A stretch of 64,000 nucleotides of DNA from Pacificibacter marinus (GCF_018860665.1 NZ_JAHKPK010000018.1:62001-126000); one strand, 5' to 3'; counted from the stretch's first letter, positions 40,636 to 49,851 are shown. Translations and numbers: made by a program. The notes: generated by a model not told the origin, from the letters alone.

Positions 40636-42285
40636 TTAGCTGCCAACTGCGCGCAGTTGAACGCCTTGTTTTTGCAAAGCAGACCAAATTTTCGCATCGC
40701 GGCCATAAACGTCACGACGGTACTCCATGCCACCTTTCGCAACCGTCAACGCCGTGCGGTAAACGATGTGCACAGGCACTTGCTCTTCCAACCCGACAAC
40801 AGATTCAACGCCAGATTTCAAACGTGCCTGAAACAGCCCCACTGGGTCGTTGGATTGCTTGGCAAGCAAAGCGTAAGCAAAATCAAACGGATCTTGCAGG
40901 CGCACACAGCCATGTGAAAACGCGCGGGCTTCGCGTGCGAATAGGCTCTTGGACGGTGTGTCGTGTAGGTAAATGTTGTACTTGTTTGGGAACATGAACT
41001 TCACCAGACCCAAAGCATTGCCGTCCGACGGAGGTTGCTTCAGGTTAAACGGAAAGGTTTTTGATGTGTAGGCATTGAAGTTCACATTGGCCCGGTTCAC
41101 CGTACGACCACGCGAATCCACCAAACGCAAATGTCCCGCAGCCCCTGCGTTCTTTTGCATCAAAGGCAAATATTCGCGAACAGCAATAGAGCGAGGTACA
41201 TTCCAAGTTGGATTGATCACCATGTGCTCCATAACGTCCGAAAACTCTGGTGTGCGGCGGTGGGAATCATTGGCACCAACAACTGAGCGCGTTTGAAACG
41301 TCACATTGTCATTGTCGATGATCTTGGCCGTGAAATCGGTGATGTTCACCCAGATATGGCGTTTACCGCGTTCGATATTCATCCAACGTTCACGTTCCAG
41401 CGCCACATGAACCAACGCGAGGCGCTGTTCAGGCTCGACATTCAACTCTTTCAATGTCCCCGCACCCGCGACACCATCAGCAGACAAACCATGACGCTGT
41501 TGGAACAATTGCACCGCTTTTTGGATGTTTGCGTCATAAACAGTGCTTGCATTGCGCTTGAGATACCCCATCGCGATCAAACGGTCGCGCAAGGCCACAA
41601 CATTCGCGTTGGATTGACCTGGTTCAAGCGCCTTGCCGCTGACCTGAGGTCCCCAACCGCCCTTGCCAAGTGTTTTTTCCAGCACAAGTTTTTCTTTAAG
41701 CAAACGCGTATATTCTGGCGACTTAGGCATCAAGCTTTTCAAAAAAGCCGCTGGCGTAGACTTTGCGAAACTGTCCATAAGCGACACACCATCACGGTAC
41801 GGAACTTGGCGCACAATTTCGCCGTCGATGCGTGATGGGATCAATTGACCTGTTTGCATGTCTCTGGCGTAGTCCAAAAACAACGTCGCCATTGCCACTT
41901 CTGCACGGCCCAAATCACGTTCGGATTTGATCGCGCGCATATTCGCTTTCAACAGGCTCGTGTCATAGGGCGCAATCCCATGTTCCGGCGCAGCATCTAA
42001 CGCACGCAACAAAGCCTGACGACGATTGCGGGCACGACCCGTATTATCGGCAAAGATCGGTTTATAGCCTGTCGCACGATAGTAATCCGACAGATCTTTG
42101 GATTTGGATGCGGCCTCAGCGATGGATTGCATCATAGCAGTCACTTGCTGGGCAGAAGCTTTATCAGGGGCCGCAGCGATAAAGGCCATCGAAAAAATGG
42201 CAATGAAACCGAACCGTAAGCTCTGCGACGCGGCGGACGCTAAACGCGACGTGAGTGCTGCGCGTGGTGCTGAAAAGAAAAACAT
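40636..42285 (-). CDS. L,D-transpeptidase (YcbB-like)
   Basis: A periplasmic enzyme that makes meso-DAP crosslinks in peptidoglycan. The 549-residue protein has an N-terminal hydrophobic/signal segment (about 15-45), a scaffold domain, a PG-binding helical domain (about 225-290, DGVAGAGTLKELN) and the YkuD catalytic domain with SHGCVRL (catalytic cysteine). The start at 42285 is preceded by GAGG with suitable spacing; the ATG six bases upstream is too close to the site. It has a hairpin-bearing 5' region. Confidence 0.9.
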   Translation of the reverse strand: MFFFSAPRAALTSRLASAASQSLRFGFIAIFSMAFIAAAPDKASAQQVTAMMQSIAEAASKSKDLSDYYRATGYKPIFADNTGRARNRRQALLRALDAAPEHGIAPYDTSLLKANMRAIKSERDLGRAEVAMATLFLDYARDMQTGQLIPSRIDGEIVRQVPYRDGVSLMDSFAKSTPAAFLKSLMPKSPEYTRLLKEKLVLEKTLGKGGWGPQVSGKALEPGQSNANVVALRDRLIAMGYLKRNASTVYDANIQKAVQLFQQRHGLSADGVAGAGTLKELNVEPEQRLALVHVALERERWMNIERGKRHIWVNITDFTAKIIDNDNVTFQTRSVVGANDSHRRTPEFSDVMEHMVINPTWNVPRSIAVREYLPLMQKNAGAAGHLRLVDSRGRTVNRANVNFNAYTSKTFPFNLKQPPSDGNALGLVKFMFPNKYNIYLHDTPSKSLFAREARAFSHGCVRLQDPFDFAYALLAKQSNDPVGLFQARLKSGVESVVGLEEQVPVHIVYRTALTVAKGGMEYRRDVYGRDAKIWSALQKQGVQLRAVGS

Positions 42286-42848
42286 GATCATCCTCAAAAA
42301 AGTCAGAAAACTAGCGTTCAAAATACACAATTTCCCTCACTATGTGAGGGGGAAACTGGCCAGAAATGCCCCCTGTGGTCACCAAGGCACACATTTTATC
42401 GTGATCAAAAGCCCCCGCAGTTCCCCTTGTTTTTTTCAAAAACAGACATGTGTCCGATCGTATCTTCCAATGCCAGCTAGAGTTTTCAGTCTAAATGCGC
42501 AAATTTCTGCCTACTTTCGGCCATTTAATGCCGCATGATAAAGGGAGGCTTGGAGGGTGATTCACTTTATGCCATAAGACTGACAGGCATATCAGTGAAT
42601 TCAGACTGATGAATAAGATTGATCAAGCCAAAGTTTCAAAATTGCTTTGGTCCACCCAATATTTCATCAGCGCGACTATGGTTTGCGTCCAAGACCTCCT
42701 TGAGGCAAAGCCCTGACCTTTTTGTATCCTCTTTTGGGGACGATCTGGGTTAATATTGAAGACAGTGAATGCGTTAGAATGTCGCAAAACGGCACAAACG
42801 AACAAACCGCGTTGAGGCGGGAATGATAAAAACGGGACGCTTGAGATC
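42286..42848. other. Long non-coding gap between divergent cell-wall genes, with hairpins
   Basis: The gap holds an inverted repeat TTTCCCTCAC (42331-42340) with GTGAGGG plus AAA, in the leader of the L,D-transpeptidase gene. It also holds a strong hairpin ATTCACT-T-TATGCC (42560-42573) against GGCATA-TC-AGTGAAT (42586-42600). CCAAAG/CTTTGG forms a weaker one near 42630-42652. I see no open frame with a good ribosome site and no T-run that would define an sRNA end. Confidence 0.4.
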
Positions 42849-43418
42849 ATGACGACAGACAAGTCCAGTACACTTACACGGCGCACACTTTTGCGCAGCT
42901 TTGCAGCCGCTAGTCTTTCTGCTGCTCCAGTTTACGCCAATGCAGCAGGGTTTCTGCGCGGGTCTGGCGACATTCGTAGATTGCGCATGTATTCAGGCCG
43001 TACCGGCGAAAGCATCGATACCATTTATTGGGTCGAAGGCGAATATATCAAAGAAGCCCTCAAAGAAGTCACCTATTTCTTCCGCGACTGGCGCAACAAC
43101 AAAGTAAAATCCATCGACGCCCGCACCATCGACATTATGGCCGCCGCGCATGGATTGATGGACGTGAATGAGCCTTACATGTTGCTCTCCGGCTATCGCT
43201 CCCCTGAAACGAACAACATGCTGCGCTCTCGCTCAAGCGGAGTTGCCAAGAATTCGTTACACATGAAGGGCGAAGCTGCAGATTTGCGCCTTAAATCTCG
43301 CTCTGTGAGCCAAATGGCATCTGCTGCCAAAACCTGCTCTGCTGGCGGTGTTGGAGCCTATCGTGGCTCTAACTTTGTACATATGGATTGCGGTCCCATC
43401 CGCACTTGGAACGGCTAG
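42849..43418 (+). CDS. DUF882 (YcbK) zinc peptidase-like protein
   Basis: A probable periplasmic peptidoglycan amidase/carboxypeptidase of the M15 type. The 189-residue product has a twin-arginine signal (TRRTLLRSF, about 11-19) and the family body with SGYRSPETNN, SLHMKGEAADL and VHMDCGP, supplying the zinc ligands H, D and H. The pairing with a divergent L,D-transpeptidase is common, and both act on the cell wall. A terminator follows. Confidence 0.88.
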   Translation: MTTDKSSTLTRRTLLRSFAAASLSAAPVYANAAGFLRGSGDIRRLRMYSGRTGESIDTIYWVEGEYIKEALKEVTYFFRDWRNNKVKSIDARTIDIMAAAHGLMDVNEPYMLLSGYRSPETNNMLRSRSSGVAKNSLHMKGEAADLRLKSRSVSQMASAAKTCSAGGVGAYRGSNFVHMDCGPIRTWNG

Positions 43419-43463
43419 ACGGCCCCCATCGCATCACAGCCTCAACAGCATTGACTGTCAAAA

Positions 43464-43497
43464 ATGAAAGCCGCCCCAAAGGGCGGCTTGTTTATTT
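43464..43497 (+). terminator. Terminator after DUF882 gene
   Basis: GCCGCCC and GGGCGGC (43470-43487) with a CAAA loop, followed by TTGTTTATTTG. It is also usable from the ribH side. Confidence 0.7.
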
Positions 43498-43525
43498 GTC
43501 GAAAAGCCCAGTCAGGCAAATGCAC

Positions 43526-44005
43526 TTATTCACAAACCAGCTCTGGCAATTCCAATTCCAGAATATCACGCACCGCATTTGCGGCCTCTAAACCCTTTTT
43601 CACAAAATGCTCTGTATAGAACTTGATGTGATCTTCGGTGGAATGAAAATGATGCGGCGTCAAAGACACCGAGAACATCGGCACTTCTGTTTCCAGTTGT
43701 GCTTGCATTAACCCTGACACCACAGCGTCAGCGACGAAGTCATGGCGGTAAATACCGCCATCAACGACCAATGCCGCGACAACGATGGCATCATATTTAC
43801 CGGTTTTTGCCAAACGTTTCGCCAAAAGCGGCGCCTCGAATGCACCGGGGACATTATAAACATCCGTGGTGGCGTTTGGCGCATGCTCCTTCATTTGTGC
43901 GAGAAAACCAACATGGGCTTGATCCACAATATCGGCGTGCCAACGGGCACGAATGAACGCGATACGAGGAGAAGATGTTTCGAAATTTGAAGTCATATTT
44001 GTCAT
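43526..44005 (-). CDS. ribH: 6,7-dimethyl-8-ribityllumazine synthase, type II
   Basis: Condenses ribityl-aminouracil with dihydroxybutanone phosphate in riboflavin synthesis. The 159-residue protein resembles Brucella RibH2: W22 in RARWHADIVDQ, the active-site H88 in VDGGIYRHDF, and LTPHHFHSTEDH instead of the usual lumazine synthase loop. It stands alone, without ribD, ribE or ribBA, directly behind an FMN riboswitch. The ATG at 44005 has AAGGG seven bases upstream; an ATG three codons later is possible. Confidence 0.93.
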   Translation of the reverse strand: MTNMTSNFETSSPRIAFIRARWHADIVDQAHVGFLAQMKEHAPNATTDVYNVPGAFEAPLLAKRLAKTGKYDAIVVAALVVDGGIYRHDFVADAVVSGLMQAQLETEVPMFSVSLTPHHFHSTEDHIKFYTEHFVKKGLEAANAVRDILELELPELVCE

Positions 44006-44086
44006 TTTGGAACCCTTGAGTTTACACTGTTAGGTCCCAGAGCTCGAAGGAACGCGCACTGCGAGCCAAAGCCCCCTGCCCGCATT

Positions 44087-44217
44087 CCATTCTCTACCAT
44101 CCGGACTTTAACCGTCGGTTCTGGAATTTCACCAGATCTGCTGACCCAAGCCTTTTCACGTGCGAGGCGCTCGCGGACTATAACCGCCGGTGGGGAATTA
44201 CACCCCGCCCTGAGAAC
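44087..44217 (-). promoter_or_regulatory. FMN riboswitch (RFN element)
   Basis: On the minus strand the conserved blocks appear in order: AGGGCGGGGTG, ATTCCCCACCGGCGGT, GTCAGCAGATCTGGTGAAAT, CCGACGGTTAAAGTCCGG and ATGGTAGAGAAT. It controls ribH, about 80 bases downstream, probably by hiding the start region or terminating when FMN is high. The downstream stretch that pairs GGAATGC/GCGTTCC is a candidate expression platform. Confidence 0.96.
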
Positions 44218-44282
44218 TGATTTGAATTTACGGATGGTCAGGAAAAAGGTCAAGAGCGCCCCTGCGGATAAAACACTCTTGT

Positions 44283-44308
44283 GAATGTGGTTTTTGAATG
44301 TGGTTTTT
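44283..44308. repeat. Perfect tandem repeat of 13 bases, two copies
   Basis: The unit GAATGTGGTTTTT occurs twice head to tail (44283-44295 and 44296-44308), close to where the ribH/riboswitch promoter should be. It may be a slipped duplication or a paired binding site. Confidence 0.6.
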
Positions 44309-44313
44309 GACAA

Positions 44314-44347
44314 CAAAAGGACCCGCTAAGTTTCCTTAGCGAGCCCC
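44314..44347 (-). terminator. Terminator of the zwf-pgl-pgi operon
   Basis: On the minus strand, a CGCTAAG/CTTAGCG stem with a GAAA loop, extended by G/C and wobble pairs, is followed by TTTTGTTG. It lies about 20 bases after pgi. Confidence 0.75.
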
Positions 44348-44367
44348 GTAAACACCGTTTGGCGAGT

Positions 44368-45984
44368 TTAAACCTGCAAAAACTTTACAAGGTTTCGTGT
44401 TGATCCGTCTTTGTCAGCGCCATCCTGAGTGCCTGCCAATACAGGTTGCAAGGCAACAGCAAGCTCTTTGCCAAGTTCAACCCCCCATTGGTCGAAAGAA
44501 TTGATCCCCAAGACGACACCTTCGACAAAGACGCGATGCTCATATAGAGCAACAATCTGTCCCAAAACGAATGGGGTTAAGCGCTCGTAAGCCAGTGTTG
44601 TTGTTGGGCGATTGCCTGGGAACACGCGATGGCGTGCTTGGCGTTCAAGTTCCGCCCCCTCAAAACCTTTGGCACGCATGATGGCACGCGCCTCATCCAA
44701 GGACCGGCCGCGCAACAACGCCTCCGATTGCGCCAAGCAATTGGACACAAGCAATTCATGTTGATGCTCAAGACCCGCTTCATGGCCGTATTTTCCAACC
44801 ATAAATTCACATGGAACAACCCGTGTCCCTTGGTGAATCAGTTGATAAAACGCGTGTTGGCCATTGGTACCAGGTTCGCCCCAAACAACAGGGCCAGACT
44901 CAAATGGCAAATCTTCACCATCCATTGACACGCGTTTGCCGTTACTTTCCATTTCCAACTGCTGCAAATAGGCCGGCAATCGCACAAGACGTTGTTCATA
45001 TGGCAAAACCGCACGCGTGGCGTGACCGCAGACTTGATTGTGCCAAATCCCCGTCAAAGCCAAAAGCGCAGGCAGGTTTTCGCCCCAAGCTGCAGTGCGA
45101 AAATGTGTGTCCATCGCTTGCGCACCACGCAAGAAATCCGCGAAATTCTGTGGACCAATCGCCAGCATCAAAGGCAGACCGATAGGGCCCCAAACAGAAT
45201 AACGCCCCCCGACCCAATCCTCGAATCCGAAGACAAGATCAGGATCAATGCCAAAGGCTGCCGTTTTGTCACGCGCGGTTGAGAGCGCCGCAAAGTGGCT
45301 TGAAATACCGTCTTCGCCGACATGTTCAACAAGCCAATCCCGTGCGGTTTGGGCGTTGGTCATTGTCTCGATCGTCGTGAAGGTTTTAGAGGCAACAATA
45401 ACCAATGTCGTCAAAGGGTTAAGACCCTTCAACACATCATAGATATGCGCACCATCAACGTTGGATACAAAATGACACTGCGGCCCATCGGTATAGGGGC
45501 GCAGCGCCTCATAGGCCATAACTGGCCCAAGATCAGATCCGCCGATCCCGATATTGACGATATTTTCAAACGGCGCATTGGACGATGAGGTGATGTTTCC
45601 ACGGCGCACGCGATCTGCAAAATCGTCCATGCGTGCCAAAACATGACGCACATCTTTCATGATGCCTACGCCATCGACGGTGATGTCATCGCCATCAAGA
45701 TTGCGAAGCGCCGTGTGCAAAACGGCGCGCCCTTCGGTGTCGTTGATCTTTTCACCACTGAACATCGCATCGCGTTTTCCAGCCACATCGGCCTGTTCAA
45801 GCAGATCAATCAAAGCGGCCTTTTGCGCTGCATCGATATTGGTTTTTGAGTAGTCAAACAAAAGCCCGTCCGCTTCGACAGAAAACGACTGAGCCCGCGC
45901 GGCATCATCGGCAAACAGATCAAGAATGTGGCGATCTGCGGCTGCTGCGTTCAATGCTTTCAATCCGGAAAAATCAACGGACAT
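44368..45984 (-). CDS. pgi: Glucose-6-phosphate isomerase
   Basis: Interconverts glucose-6-phosphate and fructose-6-phosphate. The 538-residue protein has the family signature GIGGSDLGP and, near the C terminus, [18 protein letters not shown] with its catalytic lysine. It is the last of the zwf-pgl-pgi series, 106 bases after pgl, suggesting coordination with the oxidative sugar-phosphate and Entner-Doudoroff entry route. Confidence 0.96.
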   Translation of the reverse strand: MSVDFSGLKALNAAAADRHILDLFADDAARAQSFSVEADGLLFDYSKTNIDAAQKAALIDLLEQADVAGKRDAMFSGEKINDTEGRAVLHTALRNLDGDDITVDGVGIMKDVRHVLARMDDFADRVRRGNITSSSNAPFENIVNIGIGGSDLGPVMAYEALRPYTDGPQCHFVSNVDGAHIYDVLKGLNPLTTLVIVASKTFTTIETMTNAQTARDWLVEHVGEDGISSHFAALSTARDKTAAFGIDPDLVFGFEDWVGGRYSVWGPIGLPLMLAIGPQNFADFLRGAQAMDTHFRTAAWGENLPALLALTGIWHNQVCGHATRAVLPYEQRLVRLPAYLQQLEMESNGKRVSMDGEDLPFESGPVVWGEPGTNGQHAFYQLIHQGTRVVPCEFMVGKYGHEAGLEHQHELLVSNCLAQSEALLRGRSLDEARAIMRAKGFEGAELERQARHRVFPGNRPTTTLAYERLTPFVLGQIVALYEHRVFVEGVVLGINSFDQWGVELGKELAVALQPVLAGTQDGADKDGSTRNLVKFLQV

Positions 45985-46090
45985 GGTATCTCCTATCAGG
46001 GGGTGACCCCATTTTAGTCTTAAACAGTTTATGTGTCCCTAATGGGGTAAGGCGAAATCAGCGCACAGATTGGGCCATCTACAACAGGTT

Positions 46091-46762
46091 TTATGCAGCC
46101 CAATGCACAGTTGCACCTTGCAAGAAAGCAGCAATCGGCGCATCGAAAGGTTGTAATTTACGAGCCCGTTCCAAAGCATCACGTTTTTCGGTACCTGTGA
46201 TCAGAATATGTGTAGAGACGGCTGATTTCAAAGCCTTAGCAGACAGGGTGATCCGCGGTTCTGGCGCACCGGGCGCACGCATCGCAAGCAAGGTCGGTGC
46301 ATCATCAGATAGACCAAGCGCGAGTTGATCGGCACCGGGAAACAGGCTTGCCGTATGCATATCAAGCCCCATGCCAAGCACCAAAACATCGAGTGGCAAT
46401 GCGGCATCAACGGCAGGCATCAAACCATCCAAGCCCTCTTCAGGTGTTGGCACGTCCGTGTGCAACGGAATCAAAGCCGCCCCTGCGGCATGTCCCGTGA
46501 CCAAGCGTCGTTTGAGCAAAGCCGTGTTAGACCGATCAGAGGTTTCGGATACCCAGCGTTCATCGTTGAGCAAAATATCGATCCGATCCCACGCCAAAGG
46601 GACCCCTGACAACGTGTCGAAAATCGGCCCCGGCGTGGTGCCGCCCGGCACGCATAAAGACGCACGATCCGAGTGGTCCAGCGCCGCTCGCAATTCCCCC
46701 GCGATGATATCCGCCAAATCAAGCATCAAGGCATCACGGTCAGCATACTCTATAAAGTTCAT
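46091..46762 (-). CDS. pgl: 6-phosphogluconolactonase
   Basis: Hydrolyses 6-phosphogluconolactone to 6-phosphogluconate. The 223-residue protein has the family motifs VPGGTTPGPIFDTL, LLNDERWV and VLGMGLDMHTASLFPG. The last resembles the usual GMGxDGHTASLFP with M in place of G, a small deviation. Its ATG overlaps the zwf stop (ATGA), so the two steps are translationally linked. Confidence 0.94.
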   Translation of the reverse strand: MNFIEYADRDALMLDLADIIAGELRAALDHSDRASLCVPGGTTPGPIFDTLSGVPLAWDRIDILLNDERWVSETSDRSNTALLKRRLVTGHAAGAALIPLHTDVPTPEEGLDGLMPAVDAALPLDVLVLGMGLDMHTASLFPGADQLALGLSDDAPTLLAMRAPGAPEPRITLSAKALKSAVSTHILITGTEKRDALERARKLQPFDAPIAAFLQGATVHWAA

Positions 46763-48210
46763 TCTTTGATCTCCCGCCACGCACGGTTTTCACGCTTGAG
46801 CATCAAAGCCGCATCCTCGGGCCCAGCAGAGCCGACATCATAGAGTTTTGGCACATCGTTGCGTGCTTTCCAGCCGTTGATCAACGGGTCGGTCCACGCC
46901 CAAGCGGCCTCGACTTCATCGCCACGCATAAACAGGGTTTGGTTGCCACGGATCACATCCATGATCAAACGTTCGTAGGCATCTGGCACATCATCCTCAT
47001 CGCCCAAAGCATCGGCAAATGACATATCCAGCGGCACATCGACAAGACGCATCCCGCCGGGACCAGGTTCTTTGATCGTCACCTGCAACGTCATGCCCTC
47101 ATTGGGCTGCAACCGAATGCGCAAGACATTGGCATGTGTGCCTGCCTCTTCGCCAAATATCGAATGCGGGGTCTCTTTGAACACAACAGCAATTTCAGAG
47201 GCGCGCGCTTTGAGTTTTTTGCCCGTACGGATGTAGATCGGCGTATTCGCCCACCGCCAGTTGGCGATTTGACAGCGCAGCGCGATATAGCTTTCGGTCC
47301 GTGATTTTGGATCACCCGCGTCGTCGCGGTAGGATTGCTCAGTCTCCGTCGCGTCATACTGACCGCGCACGATGTGATGCGGCGCAATAGGTTCTAAGGC
47401 ACGGATAACTTTTAGCTTTTCGTCACGCACAGCGTCAGGATCATATTTGCTTGGTGGTTCCATCGCGATCAGGCACAACAGCTGCATCAAATGGTTTTGC
47501 ACCATATCGCGCATGGCGCCTGCACGGTCATAATATTCACCGCGCCCGCCCACACCGACAGTTTCCGCCACTGTGATCTGAATGTGATCGATGTATTGCG
47601 CGTTCCACAAAGGTTCGAACAAGATATTGCCAAACCGTACAGCCATAAGGTTTTGCACGGTTTCTTTGCCAAGGTAATGATCGATGCGGTAGATTTGCGT
47701 CTCGTCGAAATGAGCCGCCAAATCGCCGTTCAAAGCCTTAGCTGTCGCCAAATCACGCCCGAATGGTTTTTCAACCACGATGCGGCTGTCAGCATCAGAA
47801 ATACCGTTCATGTGCAACCGCTCTGCAATCGGGCCGAACAGGCTGGGCGCGACTGAGAAATAAAAGGCTTTGACAACATCGTTGCGCATCAAGGCTTTTA
47901 ATTCAGACCAACCGCCCTCGCCTTTCGCATCGATGGTGACATAGTCCAACTGCGCCAAGAATTCTTCGATGTTACATTCGTCGCAATCGTTCTTTTCAGA
48001 GAACTCATGTATGGCGTCACGCACGAGATCACGGAACTCTGATGTGCCAAAGTCAGATCGTGCCGCACCAATGATGCGGGCGTCACTGGGCATTTGGCCA
48101 GAACAAAAACGACGGTATAAGCCCGGCAAAATTTTGCGGCGGGCCAGATCGCCCGTGCCACCAAAAATAACCAAGTCGAAGGTCTCGACCGGAATGACGC
48201 GTGACGCCAT
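46759..48210 (-). CDS. zwf: Glucose-6-phosphate 1-dehydrogenase
   Basis: Oxidises glucose-6-phosphate, producing NADPH. The 483-residue protein has the dinucleotide site GGTGDLARRK (17-26), the substrate-site motif RIDHYLGKETVQN, and PFGRDL. The ATG at 48210 has AAGGAG nine bases upstream. It is the first gene of zwf-pgl-pgi. A perfect palindrome 93 bases upstream of the start is a candidate operator. The 470-base gap upstream is otherwise without clear coding sequence. Confidence 0.97.
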   Translation of the reverse strand: MASRVIPVETFDLVIFGGTGDLARRKILPGLYRRFCSGQMPSDARIIGAARSDFGTSEFRDLVRDAIHEFSEKNDCDECNIEEFLAQLDYVTIDAKGEGGWSELKALMRNDVVKAFYFSVAPSLFGPIAERLHMNGISDADSRIVVEKPFGRDLATAKALNGDLAAHFDETQIYRIDHYLGKETVQNLMAVRFGNILFEPLWNAQYIDHIQITVAETVGVGGRGEYYDRAGAMRDMVQNHLMQLLCLIAMEPPSKYDPDAVRDEKLKVIRALEPIAPHHIVRGQYDATETEQSYRDDAGDPKSRTESYIALRCQIANWRWANTPIYIRTGKKLKARASEIAVVFKETPHSIFGEEAGTHANVLRIRLQPNEGMTLQVTIKEPGPGGMRLVDVPLDMSFADALGDEDDVPDAYERLIMDVIRGNQTLFMRGDEVEAAWAWTDPLINGWKARNDVPKLYDVGSAGPEDAALMLKRENRAWREIKE

Positions 48211-48302
48211 GTTGTGTCTCCTTTGTGTGTTCAAGCGACGCTGTTTACGCGGACCGACTTAACCATTGTATTTCACCGCTCCGACAGCTTTTCCCAGAGC
48301 AT

Positions 48303-48316
48303 CGTTAGCGCTAACG
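48303..48316. promoter_or_regulatory. Perfect palindrome, candidate LacI-type operator of zwf
   Basis: CGTTAGCGCTAACG is fully self-complementary with a central GCGC, the shape used by LacI/GalR-family regulators. It is positioned just upstream of the zwf-pgl-pgi promoter region. Confidence 0.5.
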
Positions 48317-48504
48317 CGTAAGCTTTAACGCCCCAATTCTGCAAAGTCTAGCACCTGATGCCTCAATCGTCTGCCGCTCTTTTGGCATACCATTTGCATC
48401 ATAAATGATGGCCAACTTCACAATATGGTAGCATGGCATGAGATGCTTTTTTAACAGGTCACAAACGCATATCACAGAAAGAACAAGTCGCAACGGGCGC
48501 CCCC

Positions 48505-48687
48505 ATGAAAGACTTTGACGCGCCCCACCTGAATGTACTCCATGGTGAAAAATTCATCGAACCTAAGGTCATCGCCAACAATGACAGCCGCGTGACGGTT
48601 CTTTCAAAAATCCGCACAAGCTTTGGCTCAAGACGGCCCCCTGTGCAACATCACGTGAAGCCTTGGATCGTGAGTTCTTGCTCTTAA
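48505..48687 (+). CDS. Possible small protein, 60 residues
   Basis: A plus-strand frame beginning MKDFDAPHLNVLHGEKFIEP and ending at the 3' end of the HNH gene, overlapping it by four bases. No ribosome site is visible ahead of the ATG. The codon pattern is not unlike that of the neighbours. It could equally be a chance frame in a non-coding gap. Confidence 0.25.
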   Translation: MKDFDAPHLNVLHGEKFIEPKVIANNDSRVTVLSKIRTSFGSRRPPVQHHVKPWIVSSCS

Positions 48688-49268
48688 GCTTCCAACTCTG
48701 AATCCCAATACAAAAAGTCGATCCAACTGTCATGCAGGTGGTTTGGCGGAAATTTACGTCCGACATTGCGCAATTGCTCGCATTCCGGCGCACGCGGTGT
48801 TTTGCGCAGCTGCATTCCGATCTGACGCAGAGATTTTGACCCTTTACGCAGATTACAGCGCTGACAGGCCGCAACGACATTTTCCCATGAAGTGATACCG
48901 CCCCGTGCACGTGGAATTACGTGATCAAAGGTCAGATTGCCCATCGAACCGCAGTACTGACAGCAAAATTCATCCCGTAAAAATAAATTAAAGCGCGTGA
49001 AGGCCACGCGCTTTTGAGGTTTGACATAATCTTTCAGGACGACAACAGACGGGATCTTAATCTCATGTCTGGGACTGCGCACCACTTGATCGTATTCGGC
49101 AACGATTTCGACACGATCCAACCAAACGGCTTTGATCGCCTCCTGCCATGGCCACAAAGACAAAGGATAATAGGACAAGGGACGGTAATCCGCATTGAGT
49201 ACCAAAGCGGGATGCGCCTTGCGGATATTCGGTTCTCTTACAAAATCGGTTCGAAACTCACTGTCCAT
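48684..49268 (-). CDS. HNH endonuclease family protein
   Basis: A 194-residue protein with the HNH/zinc-finger centre at about 105-150: CQYCG, then TFDHVIPRARGG and ACQRCNLRKGSKS, supplying four cysteines and the catalytic histidine. N-terminal sequence (HPALVLNADYRPLSYYPLS) is shared by a widespread bacterial group of unknown function. It may be a repair or restriction-type nuclease. Inteins or introns are not visible around it. The chosen ATG follows GGAAG; the frame extends to 49304. Confidence 0.86.
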   Translation of the reverse strand: MDSEFRTDFVREPNIRKAHPALVLNADYRPLSYYPLSLWPWQEAIKAVWLDRVEIVAEYDQVVRSPRHEIKIPSVVVLKDYVKPQKRVAFTRFNLFLRDEFCCQYCGSMGNLTFDHVIPRARGGITSWENVVAACQRCNLRKGSKSLRQIGMQLRKTPRAPECEQLRNVGRKFPPNHLHDSWIDFLYWDSELEA

Positions 49269-49448
49269 CTGTACTTCCAATCGCACCTCTTGCACATATG
49301 CCAAGGCTCGGGCGTCTTTGGTCAGGCGCGCGTCCTAAACATACCCTCACTATATATCGGGGATGGTAGCTGGCAAGACCCCTGTATATATGATCGATAT
49401 GGGGTGCATAATAAGACCTGTGTGATGACGTCTGTGTGACAGAGTGCA

Positions 49449-49484
49449 TAAAAAAAGATCGCATGGTAATCCATACGATCTTTG
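49449..49484 (-). terminator. Terminator of the 38-residue protein transcript
   Basis: AAAGATCG-c-ATGG (49454-49466) pairs with CCAT-a-CGATCTTT (49471-49483). On the minus strand this is followed by a run of seven T. It lies about 70 bases past the small gene at 49557. Confidence 0.75.
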
Positions 49485-49556
49485 ATTTGCTACGGTGTGA
49501 CCAAAACCGGTACACCGGATATATCAACCGAACCTAAAGCTGTTCGCAGCTAAATT

Positions 49557-49673
49557 TTAACGACGCTTGTCTTCGACGCGGACGCGAATTTTACGTGGCT
49601 GCTGCTGAGGAACATACGCGACGCCAGCAATCAGTAAAACAGATACGGCGCTCAAAGTGATAATCAGGTCCAT
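49557..49673 (-). CDS. Small membrane protein, 38 residues
   Basis: It has a strong GGAGAG ribosome site ahead of the ATG. The product is MDLIITLSAVSVLLIAGVAY (a single hydrophobic helix) followed by a basic tail rich in glutamine, arginine and lysine, PQQQPRKIRVRVEDKRR. Such a small membrane anchor with a cationic tail could contact nucleic acid or a partner protein. There is no family match I can name. A terminator follows. Confidence 0.7.
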   Translation of the reverse strand: MDLIITLSAVSVLLIAGVAYVPQQQPRKIRVRVEDKRR

Positions 49674-49851
49674 GGGACTCTCCTCCAACTGGTTCTTAAC
49701 AAAATGGTAACAATGTGGCGCAGATCGTCAAGCGGTTCTGTCTGTAATCCGCGAAAAACCTAAAATTATTGTAAATAACGTTAGGTAACTTGAAGGCACC
49801 AGTCATTTCCATGTCAAAGCGCGCCCACCTCAACAGTCTTGCGTTATAGGT

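Noticed and set aside
44283-44308. CRISPR-like repeat
   Set aside because: Only two adjacent copies of 13 bases, no spacers, no cas genes.
44002-44316. Coding frame over the riboswitch (104 residues)
   Set aside because: It is explained fully by the FMN riboswitch and the ribH leader; its product has no family features.
48684-49268. Homing endonuclease or restriction enzyme in a mobile island
   Set aside because: No intein, intron, methylase or repeats surround it; the family is common in normal bacterial chromosomes.
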